Shown here: piece after piece, positions 36,708 through 44,396 of the stretch
Layout: every line of letters starts with the position of its first letter
Numbering within the stretch: the stretch's first letter is position 1
Origin: Paracoccus gahaiensis
Lineage (GTDB): Bacteria > Pseudomonadota > Alphaproteobacteria > Rhodobacterales > Rhodobacteraceae
Assembly (NCBI RefSeq): GCF_005048225.1
Contig: NZ_SUNI01000006.1
Span: 1-64,000, forward strand
Reading direction: 5' to 3'
Length of the DNA stretch: 64,000 nt
Program-made: the position numbers and the translations under genes
Notes under the pieces: generated by a model
The model's input: the letters and a program-made list of their open reading frames with translations, nothing else
Databases searched by the model: none
What the model was told of the DNA's origin: nothing

Positions 36708-37160
36708 GCCCCCCTGCTCCACCACCGCCTCCATCGCCACATGGCTGGAGGTTGCATGCACATGCGGCAGCACGGAAATCCGCTCGGCCATGATCCGGCG
36801 ATAGTCCGCCATGTCGCGCGACCGCACCTTCAGCAGGTAATCGAACCCCCCCGCGATCATGTAGCATTCCTCGACCTCGGGCACGGCGCGGATGGCCGTG
36901 TTGAACGCCTCCAATGCTTTCTGGCGGGTGTCGGTCACGCGCACCTCGACATAGGTCACATGGGTCAGGCCAAGCCGCACCGGCGACAGGATCGCGCGAT
37001 AGCCGGTGATCAGCCCGGCCTCTTCCAGCTGGCGGATGCGCAGGGCGACGGGGGTCTTCGACAGCCCCACCTTGCGCGCCAGCTCCGTCACCGGGATGCG
37101 GGCATTGGCCAGCAGCTCGGCCAGGATGCGGCGGTTGATCGGATCCAGCAGGTCGGTCAT
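36690..37160 (-). CDS. putR: Lrp/AsnC family regulator of proline catabolism (PutR)
   Basis: A 156-residue regulator. The N-terminal helix-turn-helix is LDPINRRILAELLANARI (about 5-22) plus VGLSKTPVALRIRQLEEAGLI, and the C-terminal RAM effector domain includes VEECYMIAGGFDYLLKV. It is divergent from putA with a 106-bp gap, the arrangement of the proline-responsive activator PutR of Alphaproteobacteria. Its 3' end overlaps selB by 18 bp on the opposite strand. Confidence 0.85.
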   Translation of the reverse strand: MTDLLDPINRRILAELLANARIPVTELARKVGLSKTPVALRIRQLEEAGLITGYRAILSPVRLGLTHVTYVEVRVTDTRQKALEAFNTAIRAVPEVEECYMIAGGFDYLLKVRSRDMADYRRIMAERISVLPHVHATSSHVAMEAVVEQGGLSLSE

Positions 37161-37266
37161 GTCGAAGCGCCATCATTTGGGACATCCGCCTGCATCCTGC
37201 CCCAAGATTGGTCACAACGTCCAGTCGTGCCGCGCTATCCTGCCTGCACAACCAAGGGGGCCCGCC

Positions 37267-40200
37267 ATGCACGATCTCGATTCGACCGCCAAGTTCCAGC
37301 CCGAAGGCCCCCTTCTGGACCGCCTGATCGGGGAGGCCGGGCTGGCCCCCGACATCCGCGCCCGCATCAGCGCGCGCGCCGCCACCCTGATCCGCCGCAT
37401 CCGCAGCGACTCGAAGCCCACGATGATGGAGCTGATGCTGGCCGAATACGGCCTTTCCACCCGCGAGGGCGTGGCGCTGATGTGCCTGGCCGAGGCGATG
37501 CTGCGCGTTCCCGACCGCGCCACCATCGACGCGCTGATCGAGGACAAGATCGCACCGTCCGATTGGGGCCGCCATCTGGGCGACAGCTCCTCCAGCATGG
37601 TCAATGCCTCGACCTGGGCCCTGATGCTGACGGGTCGGGTGCTGGACGACAACCAGCCGGGCCTGGCGGGCACGCTGCGCGGCGCGATCCGACGGCTTGG
37701 AGAGCCGGTGATCCGCACCGCCGTCACCCGCGCCATGCGCGAGATGGGGCGGCAGTTCGTCTTGGGCCAGACCATCGACGCCGCGCTGGACCGCGCCAAG
37801 GGGCAGGAGGCCAAGGGCTATACCTACAGCTACGACATGCTGGGCGAGGCGGCGATGACCGCCCATGACGCCGACCGCTATGCGCAGGAATACCGCAAGG
37901 CGATCGCCGCCATCGCGGGCGCCTGCACCCATGGCTCGGTGGCGAAGAACCCCGGCATCTCGATCAAGCTGTCGGCGCTGCACCCCCGCTACGAGGTGGC
38001 GCAGGAGGCCCGCGTGATGGCCGAGCTGGTCCCCGTGGTCCGCGACCTGGCCCGTCAGGCGAAAGCCGCGAACATGGGCCTGAACATCGACGCCGAGGAG
38101 CAGGACCGCCTGGCCCTGTCGCTGAAGGTGATCGCCGCCGTGCTGCCCGACCCCGAGCTGGCCGGATGGGACGGCTTCGGCGTCGTCGTGCAGGCCTATG
38201 GCAAGCGCGCCGGGGCGATGATCGACGCGCTGCACGCGCTGGCCCGCCAGCACGACCGCCGCATCATGCTGCGCCTGGTCAAGGGTGCCTATTGGGACAC
38301 CGAGATGAAACGCGCCCAGGTCGAGGGGCTGCCCGACTTCCCGCTCTTCACCTCGAAGACGGCGACCGATGTCAGCTATGTCGCGCTGGCGAAGAAGCTG
38401 CTGGGAATGACCGACCGCATCTATCCGCAATTCGCCACCCACAACGCCCATTCGGTTGCCGCCGTCCTGGAACTGGCCGGCAATCTGGGCGGTGCCGCGC
38501 CCTTCGAGTTCCAGCGCCTGCACGGCATGGGCGAACGCCTGCACGACATCGTGCTGAAGGACAGCCGCACCGCCTGCCGCATCTACGCACCCGTGGGCGC
38601 GCATCAGGACCTGCTGGCCTATCTGGTCCGCCGCCTTCTGGAAAACGGCGCCAATTCCAGCTTCGTCAACCAGATCGTCGATGACGAGGTCTCCCCCGAA
38701 GAGATCGCCCGCGATCCCTTCGACGCCCTGGCCGAGGCCCATGCCCCTGAGGCCCTCCTCGCCCCCCACGCCCTCTACGGCGCGGGCCGCACCAATTCCC
38801 AAGGCTTCGACCTGACCGCCGAAGACACCCTGCACACCATCTTCACCGCCCGCGACACCCGCCCCGAAGACGCCGCGCCCCTCCTTCATCTTGGCGAAAA
38901 TATCCCGGGGGGCCCGGGGGGCTGGCCCCCCGGCGATGCTACCACGCAACCGATTACCAACCCCGCCACCGGCGAACCGATCGCCCAGGTCACGAACGCC
39001 GACGACACCACCGTCGCCCAGGCCATCACGAATGCCCGCCCCTGGACCGCCCCCGCGCCCGCGCGCGCCGCGATCCTGCGCCGCGCCGCCGATCTCTACG
39101 AGGCCGAGTTCGGCCCGATCTTCGGCATCCTCACGCGCGAGGCCGGCAAGACGCTGAACGACGCGGTGGCGGAACTGCGCGAGGCGGTGGACTTCCTGCG
39201 CTACTATGCCGGCCAGGGCGAGGGCGACACGCGCGCCCCGCGCGGGATCATCGCCGCGATCAGCCCGTGGAACTTCCCGCTGGCGATCTTCACCGGCCAG
39301 ATCGCCGCCGCGCTGATGGCCGGCAATGCCGTGCTGGCCAAGCCCGCAGAGCAGACCCCGCTGATCGCCGCCCATGCCGTGCGCCTGCTGCACCGCGCGG
39401 GCGTGCCGACCCATGCCCTGCAACTGCTGCCCGGAGAGGGCGGCACGGTCGGCGCGGCCCTGACCCGCGATGCGCGCATCAATGGCGTGGTCTTCACCGG
39501 CGGCACCGACACCGCGCGGCTCATCGCCGCCAGCATGGCCGATCACATGGCGCCCGGCACGCCGCTGATCGCCGAAACCGGCGGCCTCAACGCGATGATC
39601 GTCGACAGCACCGCCCTGCCCGAACAGGCGGTGCGCGACATCATGGCCTCCAGCTTCCGCTCGGCCGGCCAGCGCTGCTCGGCGCTGCGTTGCCTCTATG
39701 TGCAGGAGGACGTGGCCCCGCATCTGATCGACATGATCAAGGGCGCGATGGATCAGCTGCGTGTGGGCGATCCCTGGGATCTGGCCACCGATGTCGGCCC
39801 GGTGATCGATGCCGAGGCGAAGGCCGGCATCCTCGACTATCTCGCCGCCCGCCAGGACCGCCTCCTGCACCGGATCGCCGCGCCCGAGACCGGCCATTTC
39901 GTCCCCCCCACCCTGCTGCGCGTTGCGGGCATCGAGGATCTGGATCACGAGATCTTCGGCCCCGTCCTGCATGTCGCGACCTACAAGGCCCGTGATCTGG
40001 ACAAGGTCGTCGCGGCCATCAACGCGCGCGGCTACGGGCTGACCTTCGGCCTGCACACCCGCATCGACAGCCGCGTGCAGGAGGTGACGCAGGCCATCCA
40101 TGCCGGCAATCTCTACGTGAACCGCAACCAGGTCGGCGCCACGGTCGGCAGCCAGCCCTTCGGCGGCGAGGGGCTGTCGGGCACCGGCCCCAAGGCGGGC

Positions 40201-40707
40201 GGGCCGCTCTATCTACCGCGCTTTCTGGCGCCCGAGGCGCCGCAACCCGGCACCGCCTGGACCACGACCGACAGCGCCCCGCGTCTGACCAAGGCGCTGA
40301 CCGCCCCCCCGCCGGCCCCCGCGCCGACCGAGATGCTGATGCCCGGCCCCACCGGAGAGCTGAACCGCCTGCAAACCCTGTCGCGCGGCCCCATCCTCTG
40401 CCTCGGCCCCGGCCCTGCGGCAGTGGCGGCACAGATGGCGGCGGTGACGCGGGGCCAAGGACAGGCGGTCGGCGCCGAAGGCTCCCTCGCCCCCGACGAG
40501 ATCGCGGCCCTGCCGGATCTGGCGGGCGTCCTCTGGTGGGGCGACGCGGCCACCGGCCGCGCGCTGGCGCAGGCGCTGGCCGCACGTCCCGGCCCGCTGG
40601 TGGCGCTGATCACCGCCCTGCCCGACCGCGCGCATCTGTGCCACGAGCGGCATCTCTGCGTCGACACCACCGCCGCCGGGGGCAATGCCGCGCTTCTGGC
40701 CGGCTGA
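37267..40707 (+). CDS. putA: Bifunctional proline dehydrogenase / delta-1-pyrroline-5-carboxylate dehydrogenase
   Basis: A 1146-residue PutA that oxidises proline to glutamate. The FAD-dependent PRODH barrel lies in the N-terminal half (LVKGAYWDTEMKRAQ around residue 340). The NAD-dependent P5C dehydrogenase follows, with general base E770 in AETGGLN and catalytic C804 in SAGQRCSALR. An extra C-terminal domain of about 150 residues ends the protein. Between the two enzymes, residues about 541-557 (ENIPGGPGGWPPGD) are encoded by a palindromic GC-rich repeat typical of intergenic DNA. Regulated probably by the divergent PutR. Confidence 0.95.
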   Translation: MHDLDSTAKFQPEGPLLDRLIGEAGLAPDIRARISARAATLIRRIRSDSKPTMMELMLAEYGLSTREGVALMCLAEAMLRVPDRATIDALIEDKIAPSDWGRHLGDSSSSMVNASTWALMLTGRVLDDNQPGLAGTLRGAIRRLGEPVIRTAVTRAMREMGRQFVLGQTIDAALDRAKGQEAKGYTYSYDMLGEAAMTAHDADRYAQEYRKAIAAIAGACTHGSVAKNPGISIKLSALHPRYEVAQEARVMAELVPVVRDLARQAKAANMGLNIDAEEQDRLALSLKVIAAVLPDPELAGWDGFGVVVQAYGKRAGAMIDALHALARQHDRRIMLRLVKGAYWDTEMKRAQVEGLPDFPLFTSKTATDVSYVALAKKLLGMTDRIYPQFATHNAHSVAAVLELAGNLGGAAPFEFQRLHGMGERLHDIVLKDSRTACRIYAPVGAHQDLLAYLVRRLLENGANSSFVNQIVDDEVSPEEIARDPFDALAEAHAPEALLAPHALYGAGRTNSQGFDLTAEDTLHTIFTARDTRPEDAAPLLHLGENIPGGPGGWPPGDATTQPITNPATGEPIAQVTNADDTTVAQAITNARPWTAPAPARAAILRRAADLYEAEFGPIFGILTREAGKTLNDAVAELREAVDFLRYYAGQGEGDTRAPRGIIAAISPWNFPLAIFTGQIAAALMAGNAVLAKPAEQTPLIAAHAVRLLHRAGVPTHALQLLPGEGGTVGAALTRDARINGVVFTGGTDTARLIAASMADHMAPGTPLIAETGGLNAMIVDSTALPEQAVRDIMASSFRSAGQRCSALRCLYVQEDVAPHLIDMIKGAMDQLRVGDPWDLATDVGPVIDAEAKAGILDYLAARQDRLLHRIAAPETGHFVPPTLLRVAGIEDLDHEIFGPVLHVATYKARDLDKVVAAINARGYGLTFGLHTRIDSRVQEVTQAIHAGNLYVNRNQVGATVGSQPFGGEGLSGTGPKAGGPLYLPRFLAPEAPQPGTAWTTTDSAPRLTKALTAPPPAPAPTEMLMPGPTGELNRLQTLSRGPILCLGPGPAAVAAQMAAVTRGQGQAVGAEGSLAPDEIAALPDLAGVLWWGDAATGRALAQALAARPGPLVALITALPDRAHLCHERHLCVDTTAAGGNAALLAG
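38905..38933. repeat. REP-like palindrome inside putA
   Basis: CCGGGGGGCC (38905-38914) and GGCCCCCCGG (38924-38933) are perfect 10-bp arms around a 9-nt loop, preceded by CTTGGCGAAAATATC. The combination of a GAAAATATC-type tail with a C/G-run hairpin resembles repeats I recall from intergenic regions of Rhodobacteraceae. Here it is translated in frame within the linker between the two PutA enzyme domains. Confidence 0.6.
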
Positions 40708-40778
40708 GCCCGGCCCGCCCGCGTCACACCGCCACCCCGGCAGGGCTGCCCCCGTCCACGGCTGCCCTTGTCATCACA

Positions 40779-40811
40779 GCGCCCCCGGTCCATCAACAGG
40801 ACCGGGGGCGC
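40779..40811 (+). terminator. Strong hairpin between putA and selC
   Basis: A perfect 13-bp stem GCGCCCCCGGTCC (40779-40791) / GGACCGGGGGCGC (40799-40811) around the loop ATCAACA. It lies 72 bp after the putA stop and 14 bp before the tRNA gene. It probably ends putA transcription. No U-tract follows. Confidence 0.65.
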
Positions 40812-40825
40812 ATGCGTTCTTGCGT

Positions 40826-40921
40826 GGAAGGGATTCGTCCCCGGTGGGGCGGCCGGACTTCAACTCCGGTTGGGGCAGCGAGCCTGTCCCGGGTGGGTTC
40901 GACTCCCATTCCCTTCCGCCA
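40826..40921 (+). tRNA. selC: tRNA-Sec (anticodon TCA)
   Basis: A 96-nt selenocysteine tRNA gene with encoded CCA. The acceptor stem has 8 bp, GGAAGGGA (40826-40833) with TCCCTTCC (40910-40917), then discriminator G and CCA. The anticodon stem CCGGA/TCCGG (40853-40857/40865-40869) holds the TCA anticodon at 40860-40862. A long variable arm (about 7 bp) and a T arm with TTCGA follow. These are the defining features of bacterial tRNA-Sec, which reads UGA. It completes the Sec set with selA, selB and fdhA. Confidence 0.95.
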
Positions 40922-40953
40922 TCCCCGCCCCCTGTCCGGCGATCAGCGGAGGC

Positions 40954-41292
40954 TCAGCACTCCGCCACCGGCTCGGCCAGCCCCGCCAGGTCCAGCCCCC
41001 GCGCCGTCGGCGGCTGCCAGGTCGGAGAGCTGTCCGTCGCGCCCTGGATGTTCGTCCCCAGCTGAGACCCCCCGGTCCCGCCGCTCCACCCCGTCGTCCC
41101 GGTATTCTCGGGCGCCGTGGCATCCTCCGAGGCGTCAGGCTGATTGGCCGGCTCCGCCATGGTATCGGCAGCGGGACAGGTGCCGGCTTCGCTGAGGCGG
41201 TCGGGGGTGTCTTGGGCAAAGGCGGGGGCTGACAGAATTGTAGTTGCCATCGCACAAACTCTAAGAACTATTCGGAACCTTGATTGGATCAT
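40954..41292 (-). CDS. Small secreted protein of unknown function
   Basis: A 112-residue protein with a signal peptide: basic N-terminus, hydrophobic core IVLRVCAMATTILSAPAFA, likely cleavage after AFA (about residue 26). The mature region is low-complexity, rich in Ala, Pro, Thr and Gly (GTTGWSGGTGGSQLGTNIQG) with two cysteines. AAGGAAAG lies well placed before the ATG at 41292. It converges with selC. No family is recognised. It sits at the edge of the AT-rich segment. Confidence 0.6.
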   Translation of the reverse strand: MIQSRFRIVLRVCAMATTILSAPAFAQDTPDRLSEAGTCPAADTMAEPANQPDASEDATAPENTGTTGWSGGTGGSQLGTNIQGATDSSPTWQPPTARGLDLAGLAEPVAEC

Positions 41293-41429
41293 TAGATCTT
41301 TCCTTATCGGCCAAGGCTTTCAACTCCCTTGTGCACTATATTGTTCCGAAGCCGTTCCTAGATAAACTTTATTTAACTACATTTAAGGAACCGCAAGAGG
41401 ACTAACTTAGCCAGCGCAAGCAGCACCTT

Positions 41430-42209
41430 TCAGCCGGTCTTAAAATCATAGTTGCAGTACCTCATTACCCTAGGGGAGAGTTTTTGCTTGATAAACTCCA
41501 AATCCTCTTGTGAGACATCGTAACCGAAATCCTCAGAAAGGTACTTATTCTTGTAAAACTCAAAGTTTTCCTCAGATGACTTTGTCGAATTCAAAACATT
41601 CTTAAATTTTCCATTCCCATAACCCAGAACGTCGCTACATATTTTAGAAGCCGTCGCTTCCGTATCAGCCAAGAGATCTTCGTACTTCACAAAAATTGAA
41701 TTGGGCGCGAAAATTCTGCTTGCTTCTATGTACGACAACACTTTCCTGTTGTAGAGTTCGACAGGAGTTGGAACTGAATCGCACCCGAGATTATCTCTTC
41801 TAGACACCGGCCATGGTGCTCTAATAAAATTAGAAAACCCATCAGCGCGCTGCAGCCTAGGATTATAAGGCCGGTTGTACATTGACTTAAGCCAGAATAC
41901 AGGATGCTTTGTTGTAAAGACCAGTCGGCAAAAATTCTTGAAAGGTGAAAACTCGATTGTGCTAAGGGGAGGAGCAGCATGCTTCCATCCAAAATCCGAA
42001 TTCAGCATTCGAACGTGATCCATATCTTGGAGATAATCATTATCTCCAGTATAGCAATCGGGAAACACCAAATTATCACTTCCGAGAAGTCCACCTTTCC
42101 CTTTAGTGTCGCCATCCAAGATTATTGCATTGGTATTTTCCCTTATTAGCGCGTTAAGGTAGATAGTTCCACTGTTCCGCTCGCCGAACACTTTAACATA
42201 GAGGTACAT
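41430..42209 (-). CDS. Sulfotransferase-like protein in AT-rich DNA
   Basis: A 259-residue protein. It opens with KVFGERNSGTIYLNALIREN (residues 6-25), a P-loop-like motif resembling the 5'-phosphosulfate-binding loop of sulfotransferases, and later has LVFTTKHPVFWLKSMYNRP and IFVKYEDLLAD, which match the 3'-phosphate-binding region and the YEDL motif of that superfamily. It may transfer sulfate from PAPS to a glycan. It is the last gene of the glycan cluster and overlaps the preceding gene by one base. Codon use is AT-rich, unlike the rest of the window. Confidence 0.65.
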   Translation of the reverse strand: MYLYVKVFGERNSGTIYLNALIRENTNAIILDGDTKGKGGLLGSDNLVFPDCYTGDNDYLQDMDHVRMLNSDFGWKHAAPPLSTIEFSPFKNFCRLVFTTKHPVFWLKSMYNRPYNPRLQRADGFSNFIRAPWPVSRRDNLGCDSVPTPVELYNRKVLSYIEASRIFAPNSIFVKYEDLLADTEATASKICSDVLGYGNGKFKNVLNSTKSSEENFEFYKNKYLSEDFGYDVSQEDLEFIKQKLSPRVMRYCNYDFKTG

Positions 42210-43054
42210 CAGAATATTCCTTTAAATTGTTCAGGGATTTTACGGAGGTTGTTCCTGTGCCTGCTTTGGTAGTCTACGTTAAAAATATACTTGTCAGCGT
42301 GATTTTTAGAAATGTTTTCTTCAAGTTCTTCTATCTCAAAAGAAAAATCAAAATTATCCTCTCTATCGCGTGAGTTTATCTGTTTAAAGATCAAGTTCAT
42401 TTTTGCGTCTTCAATTCTCTGGTGAGTTCCAAAATCACCATCTCTTTCAATACTTCGAAGGATGCGCAAGCGGTCTAGCGCAATCTCGCGATCCATCTGC
42501 TTTAGGTGAAAGTTGTACACTTCATCGAAGTTCTGTCTGTGATTGCACGCGTGAAAACCCCCTCCCCAGTTTGTTGGCTTTTTGGTAATAAGCGTCTTAC
42601 ACATTGACGGTAGAAAATAAGCGTATGAACGCTGCGTGAGAACCGGGCGAGAGATATTGAGTGGAGCCTCATCCTCGAAGGAGTGAAAAATATTCAACCC
42701 TATGGCAGTCACATGTTCGGGCGCTTTCACATGTAAGTAATTTTTCAGATTTATATATTTAACGGGATCCACACAAAGAAATTCATCCGCATCTGTATAA
42801 ATAAAGTAATCAAAGAAACTAAGGAAACTAGCGCTAAAGCTAGATATCATCTTAGATCTGACAATATCCGAAAATGGAGTCCGAGGAAGTTTAATTATGT
42901 TTACAGCGCCCAGATTTTCTGTAGACCCATCGTCTGACCCATGGTCAAATATAAATAGGTTTTCCTTTCCAAAGATTTGGCCATAGTACTTTACCCATTT
43001 AGGCAAAATTACTCCCTCATTATAGGCCATAGTCATCACGGCAGTTCGCATCAT
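42209..43054 (-). CDS. GT2/GT92-like glycosyltransferase in AT-rich DNA
   Basis: A 281-residue glycosyltransferase-like protein: MTMAYNEGVILPKWVKYYGQ near the start, then LFIFDHGSDDGS and the DxD metal motif YTDADEF (D88, D90). This pattern is the one seen in GT92/DUF23-type and some GT2 proteins that act on surface glycans. The base composition is much lower in GC than in flanking genes, with many A/T-ending codons. Coupled to the sulfotransferase-like gene by TGATG, so the pair probably arrived together. Confidence 0.7.
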   Translation of the reverse strand: MMRTAVMTMAYNEGVILPKWVKYYGQIFGKENLFIFDHGSDDGSTENLGAVNIIKLPRTPFSDIVRSKMISSFSASFLSFFDYFIYTDADEFLCVDPVKYINLKNYLHVKAPEHVTAIGLNIFHSFEDEAPLNISRPVLTQRSYAYFLPSMCKTLITKKPTNWGGGFHACNHRQNFDEVYNFHLKQMDREIALDRLRILRSIERDGDFGTHQRIEDAKMNLIFKQINSRDREDNFDFSFEIEELEENISKNHADKYIFNVDYQSRHRNNLRKIPEQFKGIF

Positions 43055-43082
43055 CTATCTCCAGTCGCAGCTGCATATTTTT

Positions 43083-44396
43083 TTATTTGACGACAGACAC
43101 AGCCACCCGCCATTCCTCCATGAACCCCGCCATATCCAGCGGCGGGGCGATCAGGGCGATGTGCTGGGCCAGGATCTCGGGGCGGTCGTGGACCGACAGG
43201 ATCGCGGCGGCGAGGGCGTCGGGGTCTCCGACGGGGAACTGCACGCCCCATCCGGCGGTCTTCTCGGCCATGCCGCCGATATCCGAGGCGATCATCGGCG
43301 TGCCCGCGGCGCGGGCCTCCTGGATGACCACCGGGGAATTCTCCCACCAGACCGAGGGGATCACGATCCAGCCGAAGCGGCGCATGATCGCGATGCAGTC
43401 CTGGGGGCGGTAGCGGCCGCGAAAGCGCACCCAATCGGGCGGCGTCAGGTCGGGCCAGAGCGCGGCGAACCCCTCGGCGGTGACGCCGTAGATCTCGAGC
43501 GAGATCGGCGCGCGCGGGCCGGTCGGTGCCGCCGTCTCGCCCGGGGCGGGCTTGGCCGCCGCCTTGCCGCGGGCCGGGGCCACGGCGGGCGCCGTCGCCT
43601 GCGCACGGATCCGGGCGTCGATCTCCTGCGTCGCACGGATCAGCACGTCCAGGCCCTTGGTCGGCGTCGCCTGCCCGAAGAAGGCGAAGCGGCGCGACCG
43701 GCGGGTCAGGTCGGCCTGGGACTGCACCGGGGGGGCGTCACCGTGGTCCAGCCCGTTCTCGATCACGCCGACGCGGCCTGGCGCGATGCCCCAGACCTCG
43801 AAGCGGTCGGCCATGAACTGGCTGGGCGACAGCAGCACGTCGAAGAGGTCCAGCATGCCCGCCATCCGCGCACGGCGCAGCATGAAATCAGCGGGCGAGC
43901 GCTTGAGGCAGGCCGCGCAGGCCACGTCCGAGGCGGCAAAGCACAGCTCGCCGCTGGTCTTCACCATCTGGCCGTGATTGGCGCAGATCGCGGTCATCTC
44001 GTGCAGGGTGCAGATCATCTGCGCCTGCGGGCGGGCGGCGCGCAGCCGGCGCAGCGTGCCCGCGCCGATGTTCCAGAAATGGTGGAAATGGTAGACGTCC
44101 CCCTCCAGCGCCAGCAGAAAGTCCAGAAGCCAGTCCTCGGTCTCGATCCGGGGATGCTCCATCACGAAGGCGTCCATCCCCAGCCCGCGCAGGCAGAAAT
44201 CGCGGTCCGAGAAGGACAGCACCCGCTGCGCCGGTCCGAAGAAGCGCGCGCCATCCTCGGGGCCGATGGTCGAGCCCACGAAATACACGTCCTCGCCGCC
44301 CTCCAGCATGTGCTGGAACTGGCGATAGGCCGCGACCTCGCCGCCGCCATAGCGCAGTGCGGGATGGGAATGCGAGATGATCACGGTGCGGGTCAT
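43083..44396 (-). CDS. GT4 family glycosyltransferase with a low-complexity insertion
   Basis: A 437-residue GT-B glycosyltransferase. N-terminal SHSHPALRYGGGEVAAYRQF and the C-terminal donor-site motif VIPSVWWENSPVVIQEARAAGTPMIASDIGG (split: the E-x7-E region) are typical of GT4. A proline/alanine-rich insertion at about residues 275-305 (ATAPAVAPARGKAAAKPAPG) interrupts the link between FGQATPTKGLDVLI and SLEIYGV; it looks like a flexible spacer. High GC content resumes here. It overlaps the upstream 526-residue gene by 4 bp. Confidence 0.8.
   Translation of the reverse strand: MTRTVIISHSHPALRYGGGEVAAYRQFQHMLEGGEDVYFVGSTIGPEDGARFFGPAQRVLSFSDRDFCLRGLGMDAFVMEHPRIETEDWLLDFLLALEGDVYHFHHFWNIGAGTLRRLRAARPQAQMICTLHEMTAICANHGQMVKTSGELCFAASDVACAACLKRSPADFMLRRARMAGMLDLFDVLLSPSQFMADRFEVWGIAPGRVGVIENGLDHGDAPPVQSQADLTRRSRRFAFFGQATPTKGLDVLIRATQEIDARIRAQATAPAVAPARGKAAAKPAPGETAAPTGPRAPISLEIYGVTAEGFAALWPDLTPPDWVRFRGRYRPQDCIAIMRRFGWIVIPSVWWENSPVVIQEARAAGTPMIASDIGGMAEKTAGWGVQFPVGDPDALAAAILSVHDRPEILAQHIALIAPPLDMAGFMEEWRVAVSVVK

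Noticed and set aside
36640-40101. Long open frames antisense to putA and to several other genes (for example opposite the BCCT, selB and glycosyltransferase genes).
   Set aside because: They are arginine-, histidine- and glutamine-rich with no recognisable domain, and arise from third-position GC bias opposite well-supported genes.
40826-40921. An att-site duplication of the selC 3' end that would mark an integrated element.
   Set aside because: I found no second copy of the tRNA 3' end and no integrase gene in the window; the AT-rich segment alone does not prove integration at selC.
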